A stretch of 64,000 bases of DNA from positions 156,246 through 220,245 of the forward strand of contig NZ_BDCG01000023.1 in assembly GCF_001613385.1 (NCBI RefSeq), in the 5' to 3' direction. Source of the DNA: Nocardia flavorosea NBRC 108225. Its GTDB lineage: Bacteria > Actinomycetota > Actinomycetes > Mycobacteriales > Mycobacteriaceae. A program made the position numbers and the translations under genes. Of the stretch, positions 1 through 8,346 are shown piece after piece. The first letter of the stretch is position 1. Every line of letters starts with the position of its first letter. The notes under the pieces are model-generated. The model did not search any database. It was given only the letters and a program-made list of their open reading frames with translations, and was not told the DNA's origin.

Positions 1-119
1 GCGGGTACCCCGGGTATGACAGCTGAACCCAGCAGGTCATGGGTGTGTACGGTCGCGGGTGTCGCGCTGGGCGCCGCGGTCAGGGATGAACCGGATGGTG
101 CGGTGCCGCGACATAGGGG

Positions 120-917
120 TCAGCGCGGGCGCGGCCCGAAAGTGCGGCGGAGGCACACCGAGACCCAGTAGAGGGCGATGGTCAGCGAGATCCCTGCGGC
201 TGCCCCGCCGATGATATCGGTGGCGTGGTGGTAGTCGAGCGCGATCATGCCGGCCCCGCCCGCACACCAGACGGCCGTGGCGAGCGCGACGATCACCGCC
301 CGGGCCCGCGCGGAGCGCAGCAACAGGACCAATGCTGTGATCACCGAGACGAGATGCACGGTATGGCCGCTCGGATACGCGAGATAGTCGTGCAGCGGCC
401 GCCCCCACCAGGGTTTCAGCGCCCAGGTGTTGACCGCCACCGCGAGCTCCGGCGCCAGGACGACGGTTGCCGCCTCCCACCACCGGCGTTGCCAGGTGAA
501 CCACAGCGCGCTACCGCAGAGCAGCGCGAGTACGACTCCCGTGTTGGTCGCCAGCGCGAGGACCTCGGCCACCCAGGGCCGCGGATCCAGCCGTGGGTCC
601 ACACGCGACCCGATCGCCAGATCGAAGGTGGTGGGCCCGCCGCCTGGCGGGAACGACCAGGGTAACGCCGCCGCCACCGTCGCTGCGGTCGCCGCGACGA
701 CTCCGGTGCCGAGAGGGCCGGCGGCCTGCGGTATCGAGGCGGTAACCAGGTGCGGGCCCGGCGCTCGATCCCGGTGGGCGGGGGGCAGGTGCGCCGGTGG
801 CCCCGGGCGAGTCGGGGCCGGGCGGTGATCGTCTCCGGTAGGCCGATCCGCGGGACACGGGTTCGGCGCGCCGGATGTGGTGCTCACCAGCCGACCATAT
901 CCATCGCGGGCGGCCAC
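120..917 (-). CDS. PAP2-family membrane phosphatase
   Basis: A 265-aa polytopic membrane protein of the PAP2 (type 2 phosphatidic acid phosphatase) superfamily, which hydrolyses lipid or other phosphomonoesters in the membrane. All three signature blocks are visible: K168 with R173-P174 (KPWWGRP), PSGH at 182-185 with the acid His185, and H230-x3-D234 (YHHATD) with the nucleophile His. Several hydrophobic segments lie between residues 64 and 250. The first 60 residues are Pro/Arg-rich and may not all be translated: the frame opens at GTG 917 and another GTG lies at 887, neither with a convincing ribosome binding site. It is the first of three leftward genes. Family is firm, substrate unknown. 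Confidence 0.85.
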   Translation of the reverse strand: MAARDGYGRLVSTTSGAPNPCPADRPTGDDHRPAPTRPGPPAHLPPAHRDRAPGPHLVTASIPQAAGPLGTGVVAATAATVAAALPWSFPPGGGPTTFDLAIGSRVDPRLDPRPWVAEVLALATNTGVVLALLCGSALWFTWQRRWWEAATVVLAPELAVAVNTWALKPWWGRPLHDYLAYPSGHTVHLVSVITALVLLLRSARARAVIVALATAVWCAGGAGMIALDYHHATDIIGGAAAGISLTIALYWVSVCLRRTFGPRPR

Positions 918-1026
918 GGGGTAATCCGTCGTGCGGCGACGGCTCGGCGCAGCGATGTACGGGCGGCTCGGTCCGGTCGTGCCGATACGTCCGCTGTGGT
1001 CTGCCGGCTCACCGATTTCCTGCGGC

Positions 1027-1917
1027 TCAGCCGGGCCCGTAGGTCACGAAGGCCGTGATCACGAACCACAGGACCCATGCCACCGCGACGAAGATTCCGA
1101 GCGCGTAGAGCGCGCGCATAACGGCCCGGCCGAAATCGATATCGCCGGTCTCTCTGGGATACAGCAGCCACGGGCTGTACCAGGGTGCGCGGAACCGGCG
1201 TGCGCCCGCGAGCCGTTCCATCTCGGCCAGATCCTCGGCGTACTGCTCCGCCTCCGCCTGGGCGGGACTGCCGTGCCACCGCGTGACATCGATCGGGCCG
1301 AGGAAACCCTCGTCGATCAGTAGCTGGGGTGCGGGGAGGTACGCCAGGATTCCCAGACCGCGGAATGCGGCGGCCACGTCGTTGGCGGTCCAGCGGTGCG
1401 ATTCGCGTTCGGCGAGGACACCGAAATAGTGCCGCAGTCGTTCGGGATCGTTGCCGACGATCACATCGAAACTCGGGTCTTGCACTTTCTGATCGATCTG
1501 CACCGGGACAGGCTGGAACGGCACGATCAACGCGACACCGTGCACCATGCGCTGCCCGAGCCCGCGCGCGGCCAGCCAGTTCTGCATTGCGAAAGTGTGT
1601 TCGCGGGACCGTTCCAGCAGCGAGCGGTCGTCGGCGGCCTCCAAGTCCGCGCGAACCCCGTTGAGCGTCGACCTGCCGGTGAGCGGAACGTGCAGAGTGC
1701 CACCCTGATCGCTGCGCAGGCCCGCCACATCGATGACAACGCAGCTCGTGGGTGTCCACACCACGGCATCGAAGTGGTGGATCTCGTTGTCGTACCGCAG
1801 ATCGCAGTTGAGGATCGCCACTCCGTGTGGACTGTCGACCGTGCCCCAGCCGCTGAGCCAATCGATGAGGGACCGCTCGGCAAAACTGTCGGTGCCGTCC
1901 TGAACCTGCACGAGCAT
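1027..1917 (-). CDS. NERD-domain (nuclease-related) protein with C-terminal membrane anchor
   Basis: 296 aa. The N-terminal part has the pattern of a nuclease-related (NERD) domain: an exposed Asp in HHFDAVVWT (about 48-56) followed by a beta strand CVVIDVAGL. The usual E-x-K pair after that strand reads D-x-A here, so catalysis is doubtful. The central region has a Gln-Lys-rich stretch and a strand-rich fold, and residues about 268-290 form one transmembrane helix (ALGIFVAVAWVLWFVITAF), putting the domain on the cytosolic face. The ATG at 1917 is preceded by AAGGGCGG. It lies 64 bp downstream of the DUF2252 gene on the same strand. The function in actinobacteria is not established. Confidence 0.65.
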   Translation of the reverse strand: MLVQVQDGTDSFAERSLIDWLSGWGTVDSPHGVAILNCDLRYDNEIHHFDAVVWTPTSCVVIDVAGLRSDQGGTLHVPLTGRSTLNGVRADLEAADDRSLLERSREHTFAMQNWLAARGLGQRMVHGVALIVPFQPVPVQIDQKVQDPSFDVIVGNDPERLRHYFGVLAERESHRWTANDVAAAFRGLGILAYLPAPQLLIDEGFLGPIDVTRWHGSPAQAEAEQYAEDLAEMERLAGARRFRAPWYSPWLLYPRETGDIDFGRAVMRALYALGIFVAVAWVLWFVITAFVTYGPG

Positions 1918-1981
1918 GGTGACCGCCCTTCGCGTCCGAACCGGGACTCCTGCGGCGCCGAGCGCGGCGCACTTCTCGAAA

Positions 1982-3388
1982 CTACCGGTCCGGCTCCTCC
2001 GCCGGAAGTTTCCCCGCCCGAACGGCGGCGGCGAGTCCGTCGTGATCGGCTTCCGTGCGATCGGCGTAGCGCACCGCGAAATCGGCCACGGCTCCGTCGA
2101 AGTCGGCGTTTTCGCCGAGGTAGCCGTGGATCAACCGGGGATCGAGGGAACGGGCGTGGGCGCGCGCCAGCAGGGCACCGGCGAGCCGGCCGTAATCGTC
2201 GAGATCGTGCGGTTCGAGTTCTTCCGGCGCTATTCCGCCCTTGAGATTGCGGAACTGGCGGACGATGAACGGCAGTTCCCGGTTGCCGCCGCCGGGCTGT
2301 GGAATCGCCATGGTGGTCCAGCCGAGAAGGATATCGGTTTCCGTCTGAACCAGCCTGGCACCCTGGACAATTCGCTTGCCTTCGTGTTTCGGTGCGGCGA
2401 TCCCGAGTACCGATGCCAAGGCCGAAGGCGCGGCCTGTTTGAGCTGCAATACCAGTACTTCACCCGAATTGCCGTGCAACAGAGCGACATAGCTGTGCAT
2501 ACCGACGCTACCGGTGCCGACGATCCGGAACGCGATATCGGCGACGGCGAACCGCCCCAGCAGTCCCTGCCGGGATTCGCGCAGACTCGACCCGTAACGT
2601 TCCAGTGCATCGATGGCCGCGTCCTCCACCTCCTGTGCCACGGTGGTCAGGATCGGCGGATCGCTGACGAAACGATGACTTTCGATACCCGTTTCGTGAT
2701 CGTCGATATGTGTCCATTTGCGGACGACTCTCTCGCTGGTGTTCTTACGCGCCTTCTTGGCGGCCTTCTTGAAGTTGTCCAGCAGATCGTCGGCTTCGAC
2801 GCGATCCAGAATCGATTCGTCGGCCAGGGCCGACCATGAGGTCAGGAACGGCCGCTGCGCCAGCGCCGCGGCGGTGCGCCGGTAACTGCGCGCGGCATCG
2901 GCAGCGGCGGTACGGCATTCGTCCTCGTTTGCGCCGCCGACCCGCCCGGCCAGGACCAGACTCGCTGCCAGCCGTTCCAGGTCCCATTCCCATGGTCCCG
3001 GTACGGTTTCGTCGAAATCGTTGATATCCATGACGATTTCGCCCCGCGAGGTGCCGTACAGGCCGAAGTTGCCCGCATGTGCGTCACCGCAGAGTTGGGC
3101 GTGGAACCCGGTATCCGGACTACCCGCCAGGTCGAGGGCCATCAGACCGGCCGCGCCCCGGTAGAACGCGAACGGCGACGCCAGCATCCGGCCGATCCGT
3201 AACGGGACCAGATGTTCGAGCCGGCCCTTGTTGGTCGCCTCGACGAATTCGACGATCGACGGCCGGCCCTCGGTGCGGATCGCGCGATCCCGTGCGGTAA
3301 GCGACACCCGGTCGCGGACCGCGCGGCCACGGGCCAGCATGTCCTCGGCGGGGATATACGAGCGCAAGGGGATCCGACTGTTCGACAC
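1982..3388 (-). CDS. DUF2252 family protein
   Basis: A conserved DUF2252 protein. The hallmark block LCGDAHAGNFG is followed by MDINDFDET and WEWDLERLAASL, a layout reminiscent of aminoglycoside-phosphotransferase/kinase-like folds (HxxN and DxxD-like elements); no biochemical role is established. I chose GTG 3388 (VSNSRIPLRSYIPAED), which gives 468 aa, close to the family's usual size. The frame stays open to 3718, but that extra 110-residue N-terminus is low-complexity Arg/Pro sequence. The ribosome binding site is weak at either start. The C-terminus ends just before the NERD gene with a 64-bp gap, so the two are probably cotranscribed. Confidence 0.75.
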   Translation of the reverse strand: MSNSRIPLRSYIPAEDMLARGRAVRDRVSLTARDRAIRTEGRPSIVEFVEATNKGRLEHLVPLRIGRMLASPFAFYRGAAGLMALDLAGSPDTGFHAQLCGDAHAGNFGLYGTSRGEIVMDINDFDETVPGPWEWDLERLAASLVLAGRVGGANEDECRTAAADAARSYRRTAAALAQRPFLTSWSALADESILDRVEADDLLDNFKKAAKKARKNTSERVVRKWTHIDDHETGIESHRFVSDPPILTTVAQEVEDAAIDALERYGSSLRESRQGLLGRFAVADIAFRIVGTGSVGMHSYVALLHGNSGEVLVLQLKQAAPSALASVLGIAAPKHEGKRIVQGARLVQTETDILLGWTTMAIPQPGGGNRELPFIVRQFRNLKGGIAPEELEPHDLDDYGRLAGALLARAHARSLDPRLIHGYLGENADFDGAVADFAVRYADRTEADHDGLAAAVRAGKLPAEEPDR

Positions 3389-3915
3389 CGGGTAACCGTA
3401 CCCACGGTGATCGTGGTCCGCGCCGGGATCACAGCGAGGTTTCGGTACGCCGTACCCGTTCGTGCTCGTGCCGGCGCAGAATCGAGTGGTTCCGGCAGGT
3501 GCGGGCTGCTCGGTCTCGATCCCGGTGCGCACTCGCCGTGCTGCTCGGTCAGGTCGTGGCCCCGTCACGGTGAGCCTCTGCGGTGTTGTCCAGAGCCGCC
3601 GCCGGGCGTGCCGCGGTCCGGTGAGCACAGCTCGGCCGGGCTCGGTGTAGGTCACCGCCGGTCCGGCAGCCCCGGCGCCGCGTCCGGGCGAGAACCTGGA
3701 TGTGGCCGGAAGCATCACCCGAATGCCGCATCCGACATGCCGTTCACGCGCGGCAGTGAGACCGGAAGGCCGATCCGGAACGAACCGCGCCGGCCCGACA
3801 TGATCTTTCTCTCACTCATACCGGGGGTACCGAGTGTTCGACGCTCGTTACGTCTCCGCGACCCGCGCGGGGGTCGTGCTGGCCTCTGTGGAGGTCGTGC
3901 GGTAAGCACTGGCAT
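3389..3915. other. divergent intergenic region
   Basis: The stretch between the leftward DUF2252 gene and the rightward phosphatidyltransferase gene. It must hold both promoters, but I see no confident -10/-35 pair. An inverted repeat CGACCC/GGGTCG (3859-3864 and 3871-3876, 6-base loop) lies 40 bp before the GTG at 3916. No other gene is supported. Confidence 0.4.
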
Positions 3916-4623
3916 GTGACGAGTGATTCGGGAACCGGCGGATCCGAGACCACGGCCGCGGGCCGGCGATCCGGCGGTGCCCTCGCGGCGGTGCTGTCGG
4001 ATCGGCTGCTCACCGTCCCCAATGTGCTGAGCCTGCTGCGGTTGATCGGTGTTCCGGTCTTCCTCTGGTTGCTGCTGGTGGAGCGGGCCGACGGCTGGGC
4101 GTTCACCCTGCTGATCCTCAGCGGGCTGACGGATTTCCTGGACGGCAAACTCGCCCGGTTGCTCGACCAGTCGTCGCGGCTGGGGGCCCTGCTGGACCCG
4201 TTCGTCGACCGGCTCTACCTGGTGACCACCCTCGCCGCATTCGTCGCCCGCGGTCTCATCCCCTGGTGGGTGGCAGCACTGCTCATCGGCCGCGATCTGG
4301 TGCTCACACTCACGCTCCCGGTGTACCGCCGCCGCGACCTCGACCCGCCCGAGGTCATCTATCTGGGGAAGGCCGCCACGTTCGCGCTCATGTCGGCTTT
4401 GCCCTGGATGCTGGCCGGAGAGATGGACTGGGTAGGCGACGGCTTCGGGCGCGCCTTCGGTGGGGCACTGCTCATCTGGGGTACTGCGGTCTATGTCTGG
4501 ACCGGCCTGTTGTATCTCGGCCGCGCGATCGCCGTCGCGCGACGGGTGCCCCGGACCGCGGACCGCCCCGGCGGCGGCCCGGGTCGGGATACCGGCGCGG
4601 CGAACCCCGGCGGGCTCGCATAG
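3916..4623 (+). CDS. CDP-alcohol phosphatidyltransferase (PgsA2-like)
   Basis: 235-aa integral membrane enzyme that transfers a phosphatidyl group from CDP-diacylglycerol to an alcohol acceptor in phospholipid synthesis. The diagnostic motif is complete: D73-x2-D76-G77-x2-A80-R81-x8-G90-x3-D94-x3-D98, whose acidic residues bind the metals. Hydrophobic segments surround the motif, as in this family of about six-helix enzymes. Start is GTG 3916. Position directly before gcvH/garA matches M. tuberculosis Rv1822 (pgsA2), whose acceptor is uncertain; glycerol-3-phosphate or inositol-phosphate acceptors are both possible. The Gly/Pro/Arg-rich tail (about 205-235) is probably disordered. Confidence 0.85.
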   Translation: MTSDSGTGGSETTAAGRRSGGALAAVLSDRLLTVPNVLSLLRLIGVPVFLWLLLVERADGWAFTLLILSGLTDFLDGKLARLLDQSSRLGALLDPFVDRLYLVTTLAAFVARGLIPWWVAALLIGRDLVLTLTLPVYRRRDLDPPEVIYLGKAATFALMSALPWMLAGEMDWVGDGFGRAFGGALLIWGTAVYVWTGLLYLGRAIAVARRVPRTADRPGGGPGRDTGAANPGGLA

Positions 4624-4665
4624 AGTTGCTGCATCGTGCACGACGACACGAGGAAAGGACACCAC

Positions 4666-5064
4666 GTGAACGGGGCTCCGGAGGACCTGCGCTACACCAC
4701 CGAACACGAATGGGTGCGTCGGATCGAGCCCACCCGGGTCCGGGTGGGAATCACCGATTACGCGCAGTCGCAACTCGGTGACGTCGTGTTCGTTCAGTTG
4801 CCCGAAACCGGTGCCGCCGTTGCCGCCGGGGACGGTATCGGCGAGGTCGAATCGACCAAGAGCGTTTCCGACATCTACGCTCCCCTGAGCGCGAAAGTTG
4901 TTGCGGTGAACCAGGAACTGGAGGCGAAGCCGGAAACGCTGAACACCGATCCCTACGGTGGCGGGTGGTTGTTCGAACTCGAGGTGGACAGTGCTTCGGC
5001 ACTGGACTCGAGGCTCGGTGAACTGCTCGATGCCGCAGGTTATCAAGGAGTTATCGGGGGCTGA
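4666..5064 (+). CDS. gcvH: glycine cleavage system H protein
   Basis: The lipoyl shuttle protein of the glycine cleavage complex; it carries the aminomethyl group from P protein to T protein and is reoxidised by L protein. With start GTG 4666 it has 132 aa, the normal size, and lipoyl-Lys65 sits in the classic ESTKSVSD context. GTG 4666 is preferred because AGGAAAGGA (4651-4659) precedes it at proper spacing; GTG 4636 in the same frame would add ten unconserved residues. It follows the phosphatidyltransferase by 42 bp and is separated from gcvP by garA and three regulatory or nuclease genes, as in mycobacteria. The gcvT gene is not in the window. Confidence 0.95.
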   Translation: MNGAPEDLRYTTEHEWVRRIEPTRVRVGITDYAQSQLGDVVFVQLPETGAAVAAGDGIGEVESTKSVSDIYAPLSAKVVAVNQELEAKPETLNTDPYGGGWLFELEVDSASALDSRLGELLDAAGYQGVIGG

Positions 5065-5214
5065 TCCAGCCTTCCCGGTTCTACCTGCACGGGCACGGCC
5101 CGGCAGGGTACGGTCAATGCCAACGGATGTGCCGCCCGGAGTCGGGGCCGCCGAGCCACGTCGCACCGCGGCATCTGCCTGCATGGTTTATGAGGTTCGA
5201 GGAGGAGAGAAACG

Positions 5215-5700
5215 GTGAGCGAGAACAAAGACCCGGGTTACGGGGAGACCGCGGCCGAGACGACGTCGGTCTTCCGCGCGGATTTCCTGAACGAGGTCGA
5301 CGCATCGCGCTCCGGCGAGCCGACCGGCGAACAGCCGGTGCAGGGTGTCGAAGGTCTTCCGGTCGGCGCGGCGCTGCTGGTGGTCAAACGTGGCCCGAAC
5401 GCGGGTTCGCGGTTCCTGCTGGATCAGCCGACCACCTCGGCCGGCCGCCATCCCGACAGCGATATCTTCCTCGACGATGTCACCGTCAGCCGCCGTCACG
5501 CCGAGTTCCGGCAAGATGAGGATTCCTTCCAGGTCGTGGATGTGGGCAGCCTGAACGGCACCTACGTCAACCGGGAGCCGGTGGACTCCTCGGAACTGCA
5601 GAACGGTGACGAGGTGCAGATCGGGAAGTTCCGGCTGGTGTTCCTCACCGGTCCGCGGACGCAGGAGGCCGGTTCGGCCGCCGGGGCCGGTAGTTTGTGA
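5215..5700 (+). CDS. garA: GarA, FHA-domain regulator of glutamate/TCA metabolism
   Basis: 161 aa. The N-terminal tail carries ETTSVF (15-20): T16/T17 correspond to the PknG and PknB phosphorylation sites known in mycobacterial GarA/OdhI. The FHA domain (about 50-148) shows G77-R78-H79, S92-R-R-H95 and N114-G115-T116, the phosphothreonine-binding set. In the unphosphorylated form the family inhibits 2-oxoglutarate dehydrogenase and NAD-glutamate dehydrogenase and activates glutamate synthase; phosphorylation makes the FHA domain bind its own tail and switches it off. GTG 5215 follows a strong GGAGGAG (5201). It sits between gcvH and ftsR as in M. tuberculosis Rv1826-Rv1828. Confidence 0.95.
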   Translation: MSENKDPGYGETAAETTSVFRADFLNEVDASRSGEPTGEQPVQGVEGLPVGAALLVVKRGPNAGSRFLLDQPTTSAGRHPDSDIFLDDVTVSRRHAEFRQDEDSFQVVDVGSLNGTYVNREPVDSSELQNGDEVQIGKFRLVFLTGPRTQEAGSAAGAGSL

Positions 5701-5716
5701 ACAAGTGATGATCGGT

Positions 5717-5739
5717 GCGCCGATCCGGGTGATCGGCGC
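5717..5739 (+). terminator. hairpin terminator after garA
   Basis: A 9-bp GC-rich stem GCGCCGATC/GATCGGCGC with a 5-base loop, starting 16 bases after the garA stop and followed by TTCGG. There is no U-tract, as is usual in actinobacteria. It separates garA from ftsR (start 5763). Confidence 0.55.
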
Positions 5740-5762
5740 TTCGGCATGAAAGACTCGAAGTC

Positions 5763-6566
5763 ATGACAGGCGCGGCGCAGCAGTGGGCGCACGGAGGGAT
5801 GTCGATCGGCTCCGTGCTCGATCTGCTGCGGCCCGAGTTTCCGGATATCACCATCTCCAAGATCCGTTTCCTGGAAGCGGAGGGGTTGATACGCCCGGAA
5901 CGCACCCCCTCGGGTTACCGCCGATTCTCGGTGGCCGATTGCGAGCGGCTCCGGTTCGTGCTGACCGCCCAGCGTGATCAGTACCTGCCGCTGAAGGTGA
6001 TCAAGGAACAACTCGAGGCAATCGACAGCGGGGCCGCGACCCTCGGGGTCCGTGAGGCCCGTGCGCGGGCGCGCACCGTCCGTCCGGATGCGGGGCAGGA
6101 TATGGCGGACGAGGGCGCGACGACACCGCGGCCGCCGCGCCGGTTGGCGGTTCAGCCCGGCCGGATCACCGCCGACGAGCTCGAATTCGATCACGAGATC
6201 CGGGTGACGCGCGAGGATCTGCTCGAACAGGCCGGTATCGATGAGAAATTTCTCACCGATCTGATCCGGGCGAATCTCATCACTCCCGGCCCCGCCGGTT
6301 TCTTCGACGCCGATGCGGTGACCTTGGCCACTACGGCCAAGGCGATGGCCGAATTCGGTTTGGAGGCCCGGCATCTGCGGGCGTTCAAACTCGCTGCGGA
6401 CCGGGAGGCCGCGCTGGTCGCGCAGATCGCCGCACCGATCGCGAAAAGTCGCGATGCGGGCGCCCGCGCCCGCGCCGAGGAGACCGTGCGGGAACTCGCC
6501 GCACTGTCGCTCACCTTGCATGCGAGCCTCGTGAAGGCCTCGGTGCGCAATTCACTGGGCGGCTGA
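5763..6566 (+). CDS. ftsR: MerR-family transcriptional regulator FtsR
   Basis: 267 aa. The N-terminal winged-helix MerR domain (about 13-80) reads SIGSVLDLLRPEFPDITISK, then IRFLEAEGLIRPERTPSGYRRF. The C-terminal part is a longer alpha-helical domain of the Rv1828 type rather than a metal-binding tail. In corynebacteria FtsR activates ftsZ; the mycobacterial orthologue binds its own promoter. Start ATG 5763 lies 23 bases after the preceding hairpin, so the promoter must overlap this short gap. No good Shine-Dalgarno is visible. The assignment rests on sequence type plus conserved position between garA and the nuclease gene. Confidence 0.9.
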   Translation: MTGAAQQWAHGGMSIGSVLDLLRPEFPDITISKIRFLEAEGLIRPERTPSGYRRFSVADCERLRFVLTAQRDQYLPLKVIKEQLEAIDSGAATLGVREARARARTVRPDAGQDMADEGATTPRPPRRLAVQPGRITADELEFDHEIRVTREDLLEQAGIDEKFLTDLIRANLITPGPAGFFDADAVTLATTAKAMAEFGLEARHLRAFKLAADREAALVAQIAAPIAKSRDAGARARAEETVRELAALSLTLHASLVKASVRNSLGG

Positions 6567-6764
6567 ATCGCCCGTGCCTATATCGCCACCACGACGGTAT
6601 AGGCCTGACCTGCGGCGAGATCGCCGGCGCCGACGCCGGTGGCAACACACCGATTCCGGTGTCCGTGTGCCATCGCGGCGGCGCCCGGAATTCGCCTAGA
6701 CTCGTGGTACGGCGAGCCCTGCATCGGCGAGGGCGGGCGGCCGGGGAGTATGGGAGGCAGTGCG

Positions 6765-7238
6765 ATGAGCGAAATGCGCGTGATCGGCATCCGGGTCGAG
6801 CAGCCACAGAACCAGCCCGTCCTGCTGCTGCGGGAGGCCGGCGGCGAGCGGTATCTGCCCATCTGGATAGGGCAGGCGGAGGCCACGGCGATCGTGCTCG
6901 AGCAGGAGGGGGTCACCCCGGTCCGGCCGCTCACCCACGATCTGATCAAGATTTTGATCGCCGATCTGGGGCACACTCTCGAAGAGGTTCATATCGTGGA
7001 TCTCAAAGAAGGAACCTTCTACGCGGATCTGGTGTTCGAGAACGAGGTGCGGATATCGGCGCGCCCCTCCGATTCGGTGGCCATCGCGTTGCGCGTCGGC
7101 TGCCCGATCTATGCGGCGGAATCCGTGCTCGAGGAAGCCGGTCTGGTGATGCCCGACGAACGCGAGGACGAAGTCGAAAAGTTCAAGGAGTTCCTCGAGT
7201 CGGTATCCCCGGACGATTTCAAAGCGACCGACAGTTGA
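6765..7238 (+). CDS. bifunctional nuclease family protein
   Basis: 157-aa protein of the bifunctional nuclease (BFN/DUF151) family, matching M. tuberculosis Rv1829 in position and size. The conserved core is visible: RYLPIWIGQAEATAI (about 29-43), RPLTHDLIKILI, and SARPSDSVAIALRV (about 97-110). Plant relatives have RNase/DNase activity; the actinobacterial role is not settled. ATG 6765 follows GGGAGGCAG; an in-frame ATG at 6750 would overlap that site. The 198-bp gap before it contains a weak inverted repeat (GCCTATA 6576-6582 with TATAGGC 6598-6604) and probably the promoter. Confidence 0.9.
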   Translation: MSEMRVIGIRVEQPQNQPVLLLREAGGERYLPIWIGQAEATAIVLEQEGVTPVRPLTHDLIKILIADLGHTLEEVHIVDLKEGTFYADLVFENEVRISARPSDSVAIALRVGCPIYAAESVLEEAGLVMPDEREDEVEKFKEFLESVSPDDFKATDS

Positions 7239-7257
7239 GTTTCCCGATTATTTTCTA

Positions 7258-7274
7258 GACCTCAACTACAGGTC
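7258..7274. promoter_or_regulatory. putative MerR-type operator
   Basis: The inverted repeat GACCT-N7-AGGTC (GACCTCAACTACAGGTC) lies 128 bp before the second MerR gene. MerR regulators typically bind imperfect palindromes of this look (ACCT...AGGT) inside a stretched promoter spacer. Autoregulation by the downstream gene is inferred. Confidence 0.4.
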
Positions 7275-7401
7275 GAGACTGTTACCGCGCGTCGTGTTTG
7301 GATCGGCACCTCTGCGGCCGAGAGAATGGGAAGAGTAGCCTCGTATTCGACGCCGGGCCGTCGGGTATGGGCACAGATCGGCGGAGCAAGGGAGTAGTTC
7401 A

Positions 7402-7992
7402 GTGGCAGAGCATATGCGGGATATGCGGTCGGAAGTCGGCCCGCCTCGGCGCTACGAAATACAACCCGGTTTGTTCCCCGACGATTCGGTCCCCGACGAC
7501 CTGGTCGGATACCGGGTTCCCACGGCGTGCCAGGTCGCCGGTATCACCTACCGGCAATTGGACTACTGGGCGCGGACCGGGCTGGTCAAACCCTCCATTC
7601 GCAGCGCGGCCGGATCGGGTAGTCAGCGGCTGTATTCCTTCAAGGACATCCTGGTCCTGAAAATCGTGAAACGTCTGCTCGATGCCGGTATTTCGCTGCA
7701 GAACATCCGTATCGCGGTCGATCATCTGCGCAGCCGCGGGGTACAGGATCTGGCGAATATCACGCTGTTCTCCGACGGCACCTCGGTCTACGAGTGCACC
7801 TCACCGGAAGAGGTCGTCGATTTACTGCAGGGCGGCCAAGGCGTATTCGGCATCGCGGTCAACAGTGCGATGCGCGAGCTCACCGGAGCGATCGCGGCTT
7901 TTCCCGCGGAACGCGCGGCGGAGGCCACGGAGCGGCCCGAAGACGAATTGTCCTACCGGCGCAAAGCGCGCATGACCCGCAAAACCGGGTAG
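7402..7992 (+). CDS. MerR-family transcriptional regulator (Rv1830-like)
   Basis: 196 aa. The MerR helix-turn-helix begins at about residue 37: YRVPTACQVAGITYRQLDYW, then ARTGLVKPS and SQRLYSFKDILVLKIVK. The C-terminal half (about 110-160) is short, strand-rich and lacks effector-binding Cys residues. The mycobacterial orthologue Rv1830 (McdR) has been linked to cell-division control. GTG 7402 is preceded by AAGGGAG at about 8 bases. It is the last gene before the glycine riboswitch; position matches Rv1830. The tail (about 165-196) is charged and probably disordered. Confidence 0.9.
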   Translation: MAEHMRDMRSEVGPPRRYEIQPGLFPDDSVPDDLVGYRVPTACQVAGITYRQLDYWARTGLVKPSIRSAAGSGSQRLYSFKDILVLKIVKRLLDAGISLQNIRIAVDHLRSRGVQDLANITLFSDGTSVYECTSPEEVVDLLQGGQGVFGIAVNSAMRELTGAIAAFPAERAAEATERPEDELSYRRKARMTRKTG

Positions 7993-8007
7993 CAGTTCCG
8001 CGGCTGC

Positions 8008-8034
8008 GGTGCCGGCGGGCAGCGGTACGGCACC
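8008..8034 (+). terminator. possible terminator after MerR gene
   Basis: Arms GGTGCCG (8008-8014) and CGGCACC (8028-8034) with a 13-base loop start 16 bases after the MerR stop and end about 60 bases before the riboswitch. Stem strength is moderate. Confidence 0.4.
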
Positions 8035-8095
8035 GGGACACCTTCCGGGTGCGTTGCCGCTCGGTTCGGCCGCCGGGCTAAGATATCGAGGCGCC

Positions 8096-8303
8096 GTAGC
8101 CGTACGGGAGAGCCCCGGGTCCGCTGAGGGTCCGGGCGCCGAAGGAGCAGCACCTCCCCGTCAATCTCTCAGGCACCAGGACCGTACGGGAACCGGCGCC
8201 TCTGGAAAGTGGTGGCTGCGGGCCACCCGCCCAAGGTGAAAGGCGATCCGGCCCCCTGGCCCGGCCGCCGAAGCTCTCAGGCGCCGCGACAGAGGGGGAG
8301 GGC
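8096..8303 (+). promoter_or_regulatory. tandem glycine riboswitch upstream of gcvP
   Basis: Two adjacent glycine aptamers. Aptamer 1 is closed by the self-complementary CCGTACGG at 8100-8107 and 8181-8188 and contains GGGAGAGCCC, GGGCGCCGAAGGAGCA and CAATCTCTCAGGCACCAGGA. Aptamer 2 starts TCTGGAAAGTGG and contains CACCCGCCCAAGG, GAAGCTCTCAGGCGCC and GCGACAGAGGGGGA, the canonical 3' consensus. The layout is the classic cooperative tandem form that turns on glycine cleavage when glycine is high. The expression platform lies between 8303 and the gcvP ribosome binding site at 8336. This excludes an upstream gcvP start in frame at 8209. Confidence 0.95.
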
Positions 8304-8346
8304 CCTGTGTCGGCCGTACGGCCGGCCGTCCTACCAGGGAGTCGTG

